A stretch of 37,426 nt of DNA from Opitutia bacterium (GCA_947472765.1 CANJCM010000047.1:1-37426), one strand, 5' to 3'; shown: positions 18,235 to 26,170, counted from the stretch's first letter. The notes: generated from the letters alone by a model not told the origin. Made by a program: numbers and translations.

Positions 18235-18311
18235 GGCGCGCAGCCGTTCGACAGGCTCACGGCCTGCGTTCGCTTAAAGTAAAGGCTCTGAGCTAGTCGA
18301 AGAGCGCCGGG
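18235..18311. repeat. Inverted partial copy of the family C arm
   Basis: Read on the minus strand, this stretch gives CTTCGACTAGCTCAGAGCC, then TTTACTTTAAGCGAACGCAGG and GTGAGCCTGTCGAACGGC. It closely follows 17829-17895. The two copies face each other across the family B element, so the whole 17817-18311 block is a larger inverted repeat of about 500 bases. Confidence 0.7.
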
Positions 18312-18403
18312 ATGCGCGGGCTCCGACTACCCTGCCCCGCACGCCCTATGACAACGTCCGAAGGTTTCTTCCTTCTTCCTTCTACCTTCTTACTTTCCCG
18401 TCC

Positions 18404-19690
18404 TCACCAGCGGACCGCCATGAAGGTCCAGTTCGGATTCCGACGCTTCATCTCGGAAACGTCATCACGTTCCTTGATGCCGGCCCGAAGATAAGTGGCA
18501 TGGGCCTTGGCGAGCGCGTCGCGATCCAGTTCGACGCCGAGGCCTGGACCCTTCGGCAGTGTGACGCAGCCGCCCTCGATCTTCATCCGCCCGCCGACGA
18601 TGATCTCGTCGTACTGCCACGGATAGTGCGTATCGAGCGCGTAGGTGAGATTCGGCATCGCGGCCCCGAGGTGCGTCATCGCCGCGAGCGAGATACCCGC
18701 GTGATTGTTCGAATGCATCGAGACTCCGCGGCCAAAGGTCCGGCAATGCGCCGCGAGTTCCATCGACGAGCGCAGCCCGCCCCAAAAATGGTGATCGGTA
18801 AGAATGACATCCTCCGAGTGGGTCTGCGCGCTGCCGGGCAGGTCGTCGAAAGATGTGGTGCACATGTTCGTGGCGAGCGGCATCTGCAGCGCCTCGCGCA
18901 CGGCGGCCATGCCCTTCTGCGTGCGGCAAGGATCCTCGAGGTATTCGAGAATCCCCTTCATCTCGCGGCCCCACTTGATTGAGGTCTCGACGGTCCACAC
19001 GCCATTGGGATCGAAACGCAGCGGCACCTTCGGCCCGAAGGCCTCGTAGAGTGCCTTCATCGCGGCGACTTCTTGCGCGGGCTCGAACACCCCACCCTTC
19101 AGCTTGATCGATTCGAAACCGAATTCCTTCACCATCACCTGTGCTTGCGCGACGATGCCGGCGGGATCGAGCGCGGCCTTCTGCCGCGCCGCCGCCCAAC
19201 CGGTGGCCTTCGGATCGGTGCCCTCGCCAAGGGCGCCACCCGCGCCTTCGTACTTGTAGAAGAGATAAGCGGAATACGGCACGCGTTCGCGGACGATGCC
19301 ACCGAGCAGCGTCGCCACCGGGACGCCAAACGCCTTGCCGGCGAGATCGAGGCACGCGACATCGAGCGCGCTGTACACCTGCACCTTGGTGCGACTGTCC
19401 CACGGCATGTCGCCGCGTTCCGCCGAAGTCTCCGGCGAGCAACGTTCCGCCAGCGATCCGCGCAGCCGGTGCCAGTTCAACGGATCCGCACCCACCACCG
19501 TGTCACGCACCGCGGCCAGCGCCTTGTCGATCGCGACGCTGCCCGGGACTTCGGCGAGGCCGGTCAGTCCGTTGTCGGTCTTGAGCTCGACGATCGTCCG
19601 GAGGACGTAGGGCTGATGCAGCCCAACCGAATTGAGCAGGGGCGGATCGCCGAGCGCGATCGGCGTGATGAGCATTTCGGTAATCTTCAT
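18404..19690 (-). CDS. gudD: Enolase-superfamily acid-sugar dehydratase, probable glucarate dehydratase
   Basis: A 428-residue mandelate-racemase-type enzyme. Glucarate dehydratase removes water from D-glucarate to give 5-keto-4-deoxy-D-glucarate. Visible active-site elements are K196-x-K198 in IKLKGG, D227 and N229 in DPNGVW, E252 in LEDPC, N275 in TNMC, D299 in TDHHFWGG, and H326 in MHSNNH. The order and rough spacing follow E. coli GudD (K205/K207, D235, E260, N289, D313, H339). The N-terminus ITEMLITPIAL also matches that subgroup. The ATG at 19690 was chosen over an upstream in-frame start at 19720 because the family begins at MKITEM. The aldolase and semialdehyde reductase genes upstream on the same strand are the next two steps. 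Idarate or galactarate specificity is not excluded. Confidence 0.87.
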   Translation of the reverse strand: MKITEMLITPIALGDPPLLNSVGLHQPYVLRTIVELKTDNGLTGLAEVPGSVAIDKALAAVRDTVVGADPLNWHRLRGSLAERCSPETSAERGDMPWDSRTKVQVYSALDVACLDLAGKAFGVPVATLLGGIVRERVPYSAYLFYKYEGAGGALGEGTDPKATGWAAARQKAALDPAGIVAQAQVMVKEFGFESIKLKGGVFEPAQEVAAMKALYEAFGPKVPLRFDPNGVWTVETSIKWGREMKGILEYLEDPCRTQKGMAAVREALQMPLATNMCTTSFDDLPGSAQTHSEDVILTDHHFWGGLRSSMELAAHCRTFGRGVSMHSNNHAGISLAAMTHLGAAMPNLTYALDTHYPWQYDEIIVGGRMKIEGGCVTLPKGPGLGVELDRDALAKAHATYLRAGIKERDDVSEMKRRNPNWTFMAVRW

Positions 19691-19774
19691 GAAATTGGAA
19701 GTCTGGTGGCAGGGCGGCACTCCGCGCGGGGTGAAACCGCGGCCCGCCCGAACCTCACGTCGTACCTTCTAAAT

Positions 19775-19802
19775 GGATTCTTCGCTGACGCTCAGAATGA
19801 CA
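19775..19802. repeat. ATTCTTCGCT-CTCAGAATGA repeat, family D (short copy)
   Basis: GGATTCTTCGCTGACGCTCAGAATGACA lies between the dehydratase and aldolase genes. The same phrase forms both arms of the palindrome at 22804-22876. This copy is a single half. The phrase is a familiar intergenic repeat in many bacterial phyla. Confidence 0.7.
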
Positions 19803-19866
19803 AACCGCGGAAACGGCCCACCATCCCGCTCTGGATGACGAAAACCGCCACCGCACCCAAAACTTT

Positions 19867-19923
19867 GGAAGTGCGGCGCACCGCGCCGCACTTCCACGTC
19901 GGATTCGCCCGGAGGGCGAATCC
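19867..19923 (-). terminator. Two tandem perfect hairpins directly after the aldolase gene
   Basis: Immediately after the aldolase stop (19924-19926) is a perfect hairpin at 19901-19923 with a 10-bp stem (GGATTCGCCC, loop of 3, GGGCGAATCC). Next comes a second at 19867-19895 with a 13-bp stem (GGAAGTGCGGCGC, ACC, GCGCCGCACTTCC). On the minus strand the second is followed by AAAGTTTTGGG, a weak T-run. The pair could terminate transcription or protect a 3' end, setting separate levels of the aldolase and dehydratase. Placement on the stop codon favours a real role. Confidence 0.6.
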
Positions 19924-20691
19924 TTATTTGCCCTTCAGGGTCTGAACGATCGACACGAGGCCGGCGCGCACCGAGCCGCCATCGGAGCCGAGGGCGACAA
20001 AGGTGTAGCCGAACTCGCGACACATCGCCACGAGCGCCGGGTTGTGCACGAGGATACCGGCGGCCTTGCCATGCTTTACCGCCGCGTCACTGACCTTCTT
20101 GAGGGCGGCCTTGAAGTCGGCGTGATCGAGCTGATCACGAATGCCCATGTTGTAGGTCAAGTCGGTCGGCCCGACGAACAGCACGTCCGCGCCATCGACC
20201 GCCGCGATCTCGTCGATGTTGGCGACGGCTTCGGGCGTCTCGATCTGGACGACGGTCAGCAGGCTCTTGTGGGCGTTCTTGTAATAGTCCTCGAAATCGC
20301 CGCCGAAGCCCGCGCCGCGGTTGAACTTCGCGACCCCGCGCAAACCGAGCGGCGGATAACGCATCGCCTGGACCGCGGCCTTGGCCTCAGCCGCGGTGCT
20401 GACCCACGGCACCATCACGCCGTGCGCTCCCATATCGAGGGCGCGCTTGAAGCGGGGCGTCTCGTTGGCCGCGATGCGGACGATCGGCACCGCGGGCGTC
20501 GCGCTCGCGGCCTGCAACTGCGCCAGCATCGTGTCTTCGCCGCCGGGGCCATGCTCGTGATCGATCAGCAGCCAGTCGAAACCGGCGAGCCCGGCGATCT
20601 CAACGGAGACCGGCGAGCCAAGATTGATGAAGGTGCCAGCGACCCACTCACGGGCGAGGACACGGTTACGGAAGTCAGTGGACGGTTTCAT
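19924..20691 (-). CDS. garL: HpcH/HpaI-family aldolase, probable 2-dehydro-3-deoxyglucarate aldolase
   Basis: A 255-residue class II aldolase of the HpcH/HpaI family. GarL splits 5-keto-4-deoxy-D-glucarate into pyruvate and tartronate semialdehyde. The key residues are present with a constant +2 shift from E. coli HpaI: H47 in IDHEHGP, R72 in VPIVR, E151 in QIETPEA and D177 in VGPTDL, the last two being metal ligands. Length is normal. The ATG at 20691 opens MKPSTDFRNRVLARE and has no Shine-Dalgarno. The neighbouring dehydratase and reductase genes favour GarL over HpaI or 4-hydroxy-2-oxovalerate aldolase activity, but these enzymes are promiscuous. Confidence 0.87.
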   Translation of the reverse strand: MKPSTDFRNRVLAREWVAGTFINLGSPVSVEIAGLAGFDWLLIDHEHGPGGEDTMLAQLQAASATPAVPIVRIAANETPRFKRALDMGAHGVMVPWVSTAAEAKAAVQAMRYPPLGLRGVAKFNRGAGFGGDFEDYYKNAHKSLLTVVQIETPEAVANIDEIAAVDGADVLFVGPTDLTYNMGIRDQLDHADFKAALKKVSDAAVKHGKAAGILVHNPALVAMCREFGYTFVALGSDGGSVRAGLVSIVQTLKGK

Positions 20692-20696
20692 GGGAT

Positions 20697-20889
20697 GGAA
20701 TGAGTTGAGAGCTGTCGCTGAGTTGAGAGTGGAGCTGAGTTGAGAGTTGTAGCTGAGTTGAGAGTTGAGGGATGAGAGTTGAGAGACGAAACTGCCTATG
20801 GGTCTTTAAAACGGATTCAGAAGGTTTGTGGGTCGAGGGCTCTCAACTCTCAGCTCTCAACCATCAACTCTGCCGATCACCTCTCAACT
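20697..20889. repeat. GAGTTGAGAG phrase repeats in inverted blocks (family E)
   Basis: The gap between the reductase and aldolase genes is almost wholly repeat. About six loosely spaced GAGTTGAGAG units occupy 20701-20784 on the plus strand, and the inverse CTCTCAACTC recurs at 20840-20889. A unique patch of about 55 bases sits between. The transcript could fold into a long imperfect hairpin of alternating purine-rich and pyrimidine-rich arms. No gene is present. Confidence 0.8.
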
Positions 20890-20899
20890 ACGTCGCTCG

Positions 20900-21769
20900 T
20901 CAGAGCGACGTGTAGAGCCGATAGAGCGCCTGGGTGCCGCAGTCTTCCCAACCGCGGGCAGCGACCTGATCATAGAGTTTCTTGGCGCAGACCAGGCCCG
21001 GCAGTTCGAGCTTCATCTCGGCCGCGCTCTCGAGCGCGATGCGAAGATCCTTGAGGATGTGCTTCACGTAGAAGCCAGGGGCGTAGTTGTCCGCCAGGGC
21101 ACGCGGCGCGAGATTCGTCATGGCCCAGCCGCCGGCCGCGCCACCGCTGATGCTGCCGTGTACTGCGGCTGGATCGAGGCCGGCTTTCTTCGCGAAGGCC
21201 AGCGCCTCGCACCACGAGACCATGCCGACCGCGACCGCGATCTGGTTGGCCATCTTGCAAAATTGTCCCGCGCCCGGACCGCCGTGCAGCGCGATGTTCT
21301 TGCCCATGAGCTCAAACAGCGGCTTCGCGCGGGCAAACGCGTCGGCATCGCCGCCGACCATGATCACAAGCCGGGCTTCCTTCGCGCCGAGGTCACCGCC
21401 GGAAACCGGCGCGTCGAGCGAACTCAAGCCACGCGCCTTCGCGGCCGCCGCGACTTTCACGGCGAGTGCGGGACTCGACGTCGTCATGTCGATCAGCAGC
21501 GCACCGGGTTTGGCGCGTTCCACGACGCCGCCCTTGCCGAGATAAGTCGCCTCCACGTCGGTCGGAAAACCGACGATCGTGAACACTACATCCGCTTCCG
21601 CCGCGGCCGAGCCGGCGGTGTCATGCCACTTCGCACCCGCCTCGATCAGCGCCGCCGCTTTTTCCTTCGTGCGGTTGTAAACGTGCAGGGTGTGACCGGC
21701 CTTCTGGAGGTGGCCGGCCATGCTGCGACCCATGACGCCGGTGCCGATGAATGCGATGGAGAGGGACAT
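20900..21769 (-). CDS. garR: Beta-hydroxyacid dehydrogenase, probable tartronate semialdehyde reductase
   Basis: A 289-residue 3-hydroxyisobutyrate-dehydrogenase-family enzyme. GarR reduces tartronate semialdehyde to D-glycerate with NAD(P)H. The nucleotide motif GTGVMG is at 9-14, the substrate loop DAPVSGG includes S123, and the catalytic lysine is K172 in GQFCKMANQ; the E. coli GarR lysine is K171. The C-terminal helical domain ends in a normal CxxxLY-type tail. I used the ATG at 21769 (MSLSIAFIGTG); the frame extends to 21808 without family support. It stands first on the strand in front of the aldolase and dehydratase, so the group encodes three consecutive steps in reverse order. 3-hydroxyisobutyrate or succinic semialdehyde reductase remain possible. 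Confidence 0.87.
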   Translation of the reverse strand: MSLSIAFIGTGVMGRSMAGHLQKAGHTLHVYNRTKEKAAALIEAGAKWHDTAGSAAAEADVVFTIVGFPTDVEATYLGKGGVVERAKPGALLIDMTTSSPALAVKVAAAAKARGLSSLDAPVSGGDLGAKEARLVIMVGGDADAFARAKPLFELMGKNIALHGGPGAGQFCKMANQIAVAVGMVSWCEALAFAKKAGLDPAAVHGSISGGAAGGWAMTNLAPRALADNYAPGFYVKHILKDLRIALESAAEMKLELPGLVCAKKLYDQVAARGWEDCGTQALYRLYTSL

Positions 21770-21904
21770 AAAACGGAGCGTGAAAGTTGAGGGGGAAAGG
21801 CGATGCAAACGGTTCGATCCGGACCGCGCGATGAAATTTTACGGAGGGACCGATCCGCCACTCGCCAGGCCACGGAATTCTTGTTTCCGTGATCGTCTTT
21901 CACC
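21770..21904. promoter_or_regulatory. Divergent promoter region between garR-like and NIPSNAP genes
   Basis: These 135 bases separate two divergent starts, so both promoters must lie here. The plus strand contains AAATTTTACGG at about 21834-21844. I see no palindrome that would mark an operator and no confident -35/-10 pair. Confidence 0.3.
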
Positions 21905-22735
21905 ATGAAAAACTCCCGTCGCGACTTCTTGAAGACCTCACTCACCGCCTCCGCCCTCACCGCCCTCCCCGCGGGCCTCAGCGCTGCCGACACCAAGGCC
22001 GGAGCCGGCCGTGACTATTATGAATTGCGCGCTTACCGGCTGAAGCCCGGTGCCTCCAAGGCCCGGCTCGATGCCTACCTCGAGCGCGCCCTACTGCCGG
22101 CCCTCGAACAGCGCGGCATTCGGACAGTTGGCGCGTTCACCGAGCTGGAAGTCGACAAGGTCGCCGGCACCTCGAAGCCCCTCGTCGATTCGCCCGTCTG
22201 GGTCTTCATTCCGCACCCTTCGCTCGAGTCGTTCGTCAGCGTGAGCGCGGATCTCAACGCCGATCCCGCCGTGCAGAAGGCCGGCCAGGCCTACCTTGCG
22301 GTGGGCAAGGACGACCCGGTTTACACCCGGATCGATAGCTGGCTGCTCCGGGCGTTCGCCGGCATGCCGCACCTCGAGCAACCCGGTTTTTCGAAGCAGC
22401 GCATCAAGACCCGCATACTCGAAATGCGCAGCTACGAAAGCTTCAGCGAAGCCAAGGCCCTCGCGAAGATGGCCATGTTCAATGACGGCGAAATGGACGT
22501 GATGAGGAAGATTGGGATGTCGCCGATCTTCTTTGGCCAGGCGATCGCCGGTCGCGACCTGCCGCATCTCACCTACGCCACCTCCGCGCCCGACCTCGCG
22601 ACCCATCTCGCGAACTGGAAGAAGTTCAGCACTCATCCGGACTGGGTGAAGATCAAGGATCTGCCGCAGTACGCTGATACCGTCTCGAAGAATACGCCGC
22701 ACTTCCTCGTGCCGACCTCGTATTCGCAGATCTGA
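21905..22735 (+). CDS. Tat-exported NIPSNAP-family protein
   Basis: A 276-residue protein with a twin-arginine signal (SRRDFLK, R5-R6) followed by a hydrophobic stretch to AGLSAAD at about 23-29. It should be exported folded to the periplasm. Two NIPSNAP domains follow, each a ferredoxin-like alpha/beta-barrel fold: about 37-140 (YYELRAYRLKPG) and about 168-270 (KTRILEMRSYESFSE and later HLTYATSAPDLATHLANWKKF). NIPSNAP proteins with Tat signals are common in Planctomycetes and Verrucomicrobia, but their biochemical role is not settled. The gene is divergent from the reductase gene and might share its regulation. A palindromic repeat begins 48 bases after the stop. Confidence 0.88.
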   Translation: MKNSRRDFLKTSLTASALTALPAGLSAADTKAGAGRDYYELRAYRLKPGASKARLDAYLERALLPALEQRGIRTVGAFTELEVDKVAGTSKPLVDSPVWVFIPHPSLESFVSVSADLNADPAVQKAGQAYLAVGKDDPVYTRIDSWLLRAFAGMPHLEQPGFSKQRIKTRILEMRSYESFSEAKALAKMAMFNDGEMDVMRKIGMSPIFFGQAIAGRDLPHLTYATSAPDLATHLANWKKFSTHPDWVKIKDLPQYADTVSKNTPHFLVPTSYSQI

Positions 22736-23044
22736 GTTCGATTCGAGGATGCCGCGCGGGGAATGCGTGGCGGCGAGCGTGAGAGATTGTGTGCGTACTC
22801 TGTCATTCTGAGCGAAGCGAAGAATCCACGCGGTCGCTTGCCTCGCGGGCCTGGATTCTTCGCTCCGCTCAGAATGAGAAATGGGGTTTTACGACGTTAC
22901 ACACAGTCTTGTAAGCGAGAGGAGCGAACCGGATTTTTTCCGCAGATGGCGGACCGATGCACCCCGATGCCGGTCAGCCTCAGATCAATCGCCCTAGCCT
23001 GGAGGCGCGGTGTCCCCGCCGCACACTTCCACCACCGCCGACGT
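22736..23044. other. Gene-free gap with a MITE-like palindrome
   Basis: This 309-base gap lies between two convergent genes. Its centre (22783-22911) is the family D palindrome. The remaining sequence, 22736-22782 and 22912-23044, shows no motif I recognise. Open frames across it are GC-driven shadows with no family likeness. Confidence 0.6.
22783..22911. repeat. MITE-like palindrome built on the CATTCTGAGCGAAG phrase (family D)
   Basis: The inner arms, CATTCTGAGCGAAGCGAAG (22804-22822, extending to 22827) and the inverted match at 22853-22876, agree at 23 of 24 positions. Outside them, AGATTGTGTG (near 22783) is mirrored by CACACAGTCT (near 22900-22910), giving an outer terminal inverted repeat. 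The centre is a short CG-rich loop. Nested inverted repeats of about 129 bases without coding capacity fit a miniature transposable element. No target-site duplication was identified. Confidence 0.75.
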
Positions 23045-23446
23045 TCACGACGGCTGCTTGCGCTGCAGAAGATCCCAACGGTTGCCGTAGAGGTCCTCGA
23101 ACACCGCCACCGTGCCGTACGGCTCGGTGCGCGGCTCCTCGCAAAAGTGAACCCCACGCGCGAGGTAGGTCCGGTAGTCCCGCCAGAAGTCGTCCGTCTG
23201 GAGAAAAAGGAAGACGCGCCTGCCCGCCTGCCGGCCGATCTTCGCGGCATCGGCGTCTCCTCTCGGCCTGGACAGCAACAGGCTGCATCCATCCGAGCCG
23301 GGCGGCGCGATCAGGATCCAACGCTTCCCCTCGGAGACAATCGGCGTGTCTTCGATCACGCGAAACCCCAGCACCTGAGTGTAGAATGCGAGGGCTTCGT
23401 CGTAGTCGCGGACGAGGAGGGCAAGGTGGGCGATCGCCTGCTTCAT
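23045..23446 (-). CDS. VOC-family (glyoxalase/dioxygenase fold) protein
   Basis: A 133-residue single-unit vicinal-oxygen-chelate protein, with H8 in IAHLALLVRD as a likely metal ligand, the usual ALAFYTQVLGF helix-strand, and the terminal FEDLYGNRWDLLQ. This subgroup often lacks a full metal triad and includes glyoxalase-like and antibiotic-binding proteins, so no reaction is assigned. It is cytoplasmic. It is one of the very few genes here with a good ribosome-binding site: GAGG five bases before the ATG at 23446. It lies upstream of, and on the same strand as, the cytochrome/propeller gene, 108 bases away. Confidence 0.85.
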   Translation of the reverse strand: MKQAIAHLALLVRDYDEALAFYTQVLGFRVIEDTPIVSEGKRWILIAPPGSDGCSLLLSRPRGDADAAKIGRQAGRRVFLFLQTDDFWRDYRTYLARGVHFCEEPRTEPYGTVAVFEDLYGNRWDLLQRKQPS

Positions 23447-23554
23447 GAATTCCTCATCGGACGGGACTCACGCCAAGGGCTGCACCTGACTGGTGTCCCA
23501 TTGTGGCCAATTAATGACTCACCGTCCCGGGCTCCGCGCCTTTCGATCCCGTCG

Positions 23555-26170
23555 TCATTTCGTCGCGTCCGGAATTTCGTTCAGCGTGTAGGCCGCGCGG
23601 TCGTTCGCCAGCGGCTCGCCCTTCTCGGACGTGATGCCGAGATCGAAATCGAAACGGTAGACCCGGCCCTTCACCAGCGGGGGCAGGACGAGATCCACGT
23701 CCCGGCCTTCCGGGTTGAAGGTCACGCTCCGCACCGGCACCGCCGTGCGATCGAGTTCCCGCGAACCATAGGCCGAGCTGTACTCGTAGCGGTAGTGCTC
23801 AATCCGGTACAGCACCGCCTCCGCCGCGCGGCGGTTCGGCACCTGCGTGAAGCGGATCCGGAAGCCATCAGGCCGTGCGTGGATGGACTCGATTTCAAAC
23901 GGCACCTGTCCCGTGTATTCGATTGAATAAAGCGCCCCGCGGTCCGGCTGACGCATCCAGCCCGGCTCCGTCAGGCCGCCGACCCAGAGACGTCCCGTCG
24001 GATCGAAAGTCAGCGACACCGGCCCGAGCAGGCCGCGATTCCAGAACGGGAAACAGGCGCCCTGATACTGGCCTTTCACCTTCTCCAACTGCGCCCGGAT
24101 GATCGCGCCGCCTTCCATCACCTCGGCGAGGAAGAAGTGTCCGGCGAACGGGCCGAACTTCGCTCCGGTGTTGTTGTAGGTGACACCGTTGATCGACTTC
24201 GCCCACGCATAAGGAACCCACACCGCGGTCGGTCCGACGGGCTTCGATCGATGTTCGAGCTGCTTCGGATTTGGAAAGCCATAGTACCGATCCGGCACGA
24301 GCTGGGAGAGGCGGTTGCTCGCCATCCAGTTGCCCTGGTTGTCCGTGAAGAAGATGTCGCCGTCGGGACCGACCGTCCAACCGACGGGGTTGCGCATGCC
24401 AAACGCCACCTCTTCGACCTTCCCGCCGGCGGCGTCGGGCGTGATCCGGAGCGCCGATCCCGAACCCTTGATCGCCTGCGAATCCACGGCATGGCCGGCA
24501 AAGCTCACGATGTATCCGCCATTCTTATCCGGAACGAGGCCGTAACCCCAGTCGTACGACTTCGGCTCGATCAGCTGCGGGAAGGACATCACGTGCTCGA
24601 GACGCGGGCCGACGCCCTGCCCGCCCTCGGTCACAATCCGGGTCAGGTGGCGGCGGTTCTGCACGAGCAGCGACCGCCCGTCATGGTGCATCGCCAGCAC
24701 ATCCTGCAGATAGGCGCCGGTGAACTCGGTGACCTTCGCGACCGAACCCAGCTGCGGTCCGGCCTGGACCTGGAAAATTTCCCCAAGCTTGCCCGATGAA
24801 ACATACACGGTGCCCGTTACCGGGTCGGTCGTCATCGCAAACGGCAGCACCCGGTGCTCGCCCGAGGGCAGCCGGGGCAGCGGATGCTGGACGGCCCGGA
24901 AACCCGGACGCGTCAACGGACCCGGCGGACCGGCGTCCCACTCGAACGACGCGGTCTTTGTCTTCGCCGCCGCCGGAACCTCCGCCACGGACGCGAGGGC
25001 GATCGTCCATTCGATCCCGGCGCTGCGCGCGCCGTCGCCCGGCGTGAACTTCGCCCGATCGCCAGCCAGCTGGAGCTGCCCGCCCGTTTGGACGACACCG
25101 GCACGGGCCGCGCTTGTTTCCGCCGCGGCCCCCGGGGCAAAGGTGACCGCCGCGCCCGCCGGGATGCCCTCGAACGTCAGCGCGCGTTGCAACGTCGCCC
25201 CGGAATTCGACTCGGTCAGCGCCAGCACCTCCCGGGTGGAAACCGCGGCCCCGGAGGCGAAGCTCGCCCGGCTGCGAATTTCGATCCCGTCGTTCCGCCG
25301 CGCCACATCGACCAGGGTGCGACTGGTGGCGTTCTCGTCCCCGGAGGCACGCGCGAGGGCGAGCGGCCCCGCGGCGCCGGTGAAGGTCAGTGCCTTGGTT
25401 CCTTCGATTCGAAATCCCCGGATCGCCGCGCGGTCGCGCAGGATCGTCGCATCTGTCCAGACGCTGTGCGGCGCGAAAGTCCGCTCATCATAGACGAGCA
25501 CGCGGCCGTCGGCATAAATCACCCCCAGCGCCTCGAGCAGTTCACCGCCCGGGAGCCGTAGCGGGAAATAGGCCAGGCGCGGCGGCTCGCCGGTCGCGGG
25601 CCGGGGAATCGCGTCCCAGCCGGCGGCCCACTCCTTGAGTTTGGCGTTGTGCGCGGCGTTCGCGGCGGAAATCGGCGTCTCGACGATCGGGACCCGGCTG
25701 AGCACGTAGGAGACCACGAGCGCGACCTTTTCCTCACCGAGAACATCCTTCCACGGCGGCATGCCGGTATCGAGCGAGCCGTTCATCACCGTGGTGAAGA
25801 TGTCGGCGGCGCGGCTGCCATGGTCCCAGATGTTGTCGGTCAAATCGGCCCCCACCACGGCCGCGTTGCCCGCCTTGCCGCGCAGATTCTCGAGGTGACA
25901 GGCCACGCAGTTGGCGTTGAACAAAACGCGGCCGGCCTCGAGATTGCCGGGGTTGGCCGCGAGCCCGCGGATCAGCGGATCACTGATCAGCGTCGGACCG
26001 GCGCCTTTTTCCCGCACGCGAGCGACCGCGGCTTCGAGGTTGCGTTCGAAACCGGCCGGGACCGGCACGTTGGCCGGGACCTGCGCCGACAGCCCGGAGG
26101 CACCGGCGATGATGCCAGCCAGGTTTGCGAGCAGGAGCCGGAAACGAATCCAGGGAGCGAAAAGCGACAT
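23555..26170 (-). CDS. Exported cytochrome c / beta-propeller (sorbosone-dehydrogenase-like) protein
   Basis: An 871-residue periplasmic protein. After a signal peptide (MSLFAPWIRFRLLLANLAG, cleavage near GLSAQ) comes a monohaem cytochrome c domain: C88-VA-C91-H92, with M137 in DTGMPPW as the likely sixth ligand. A large C-terminal part (about 480-800) resembles the PQQ-type sorbosone/glucose dehydrogenase propeller (MRNPVGWTVGPDGDIFFTDNQGNW, WVGGLTEPGW). Such fused proteins are frequent in Planctomycetes and Verrucomicrobia and may oxidise a sugar or alcohol, passing electrons to the attached haem. The substrate is unknown. The frame is open to 26470. An alternative start at 26356 would add a second hydrophobic segment and part of an AATCGAGATTC phrase repeat, so I prefer 26170. 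Confidence 0.85.
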   Translation of the reverse strand: MSLFAPWIRFRLLLANLAGIIAGASGLSAQVPANVPVPAGFERNLEAAVARVREKGAGPTLISDPLIRGLAANPGNLEAGRVLFNANCVACHLENLRGKAGNAAVVGADLTDNIWDHGSRAADIFTTVMNGSLDTGMPPWKDVLGEEKVALVVSYVLSRVPIVETPISAANAAHNAKLKEWAAGWDAIPRPATGEPPRLAYFPLRLPGGELLEALGVIYADGRVLVYDERTFAPHSVWTDATILRDRAAIRGFRIEGTKALTFTGAAGPLALARASGDENATSRTLVDVARRNDGIEIRSRASFASGAAVSTREVLALTESNSGATLQRALTFEGIPAGAAVTFAPGAAAETSAARAGVVQTGGQLQLAGDRAKFTPGDGARSAGIEWTIALASVAEVPAAAKTKTASFEWDAGPPGPLTRPGFRAVQHPLPRLPSGEHRVLPFAMTTDPVTGTVYVSSGKLGEIFQVQAGPQLGSVAKVTEFTGAYLQDVLAMHHDGRSLLVQNRRHLTRIVTEGGQGVGPRLEHVMSFPQLIEPKSYDWGYGLVPDKNGGYIVSFAGHAVDSQAIKGSGSALRITPDAAGGKVEEVAFGMRNPVGWTVGPDGDIFFTDNQGNWMASNRLSQLVPDRYYGFPNPKQLEHRSKPVGPTAVWVPYAWAKSINGVTYNNTGAKFGPFAGHFFLAEVMEGGAIIRAQLEKVKGQYQGACFPFWNRGLLGPVSLTFDPTGRLWVGGLTEPGWMRQPDRGALYSIEYTGQVPFEIESIHARPDGFRIRFTQVPNRRAAEAVLYRIEHYRYEYSSAYGSRELDRTAVPVRSVTFNPEGRDVDLVLPPLVKGRVYRFDFDLGITSEKGEPLANDRAAYTLNEIPDATK

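Larger units (their letters stand above)
17698..18403. other. 706-base gene-free gap packed with inverted repeats
   Basis: No gene is supported. The gap holds a short AATTTTCGATTTTGGATT phrase (17778-17795), an inverted-repeat element (17817-18012), a family B element (18013-18185), an inverted partial copy of the first element (18235-18311) and a pyrimidine-rich CTTCCTTCTTCCTTC run (about 18367-18400) just past the dehydratase stop. An open frame of 114 codons on the minus strand (17857-18201) is made entirely of repeat sequence. Confidence 0.65.

Noticed and set aside
18404-19690. Possible annotation as a mandelate racemase or muconate cycloisomerase
   Set aside because: The KxK motif, DPNGVW, TNMC and MHSNNH combination and the N-terminal ITEM segment fit the glucarate dehydratase subgroup better, and the neighbours are GarL- and GarR-like.
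20697-20889. CRISPR-like array from the GAGTTGAGAG repeats
   Set aside because: Units are about 10-15 bases with irregular short spacing and appear in both orientations. There are no spacers of uniform length and no cas genes.
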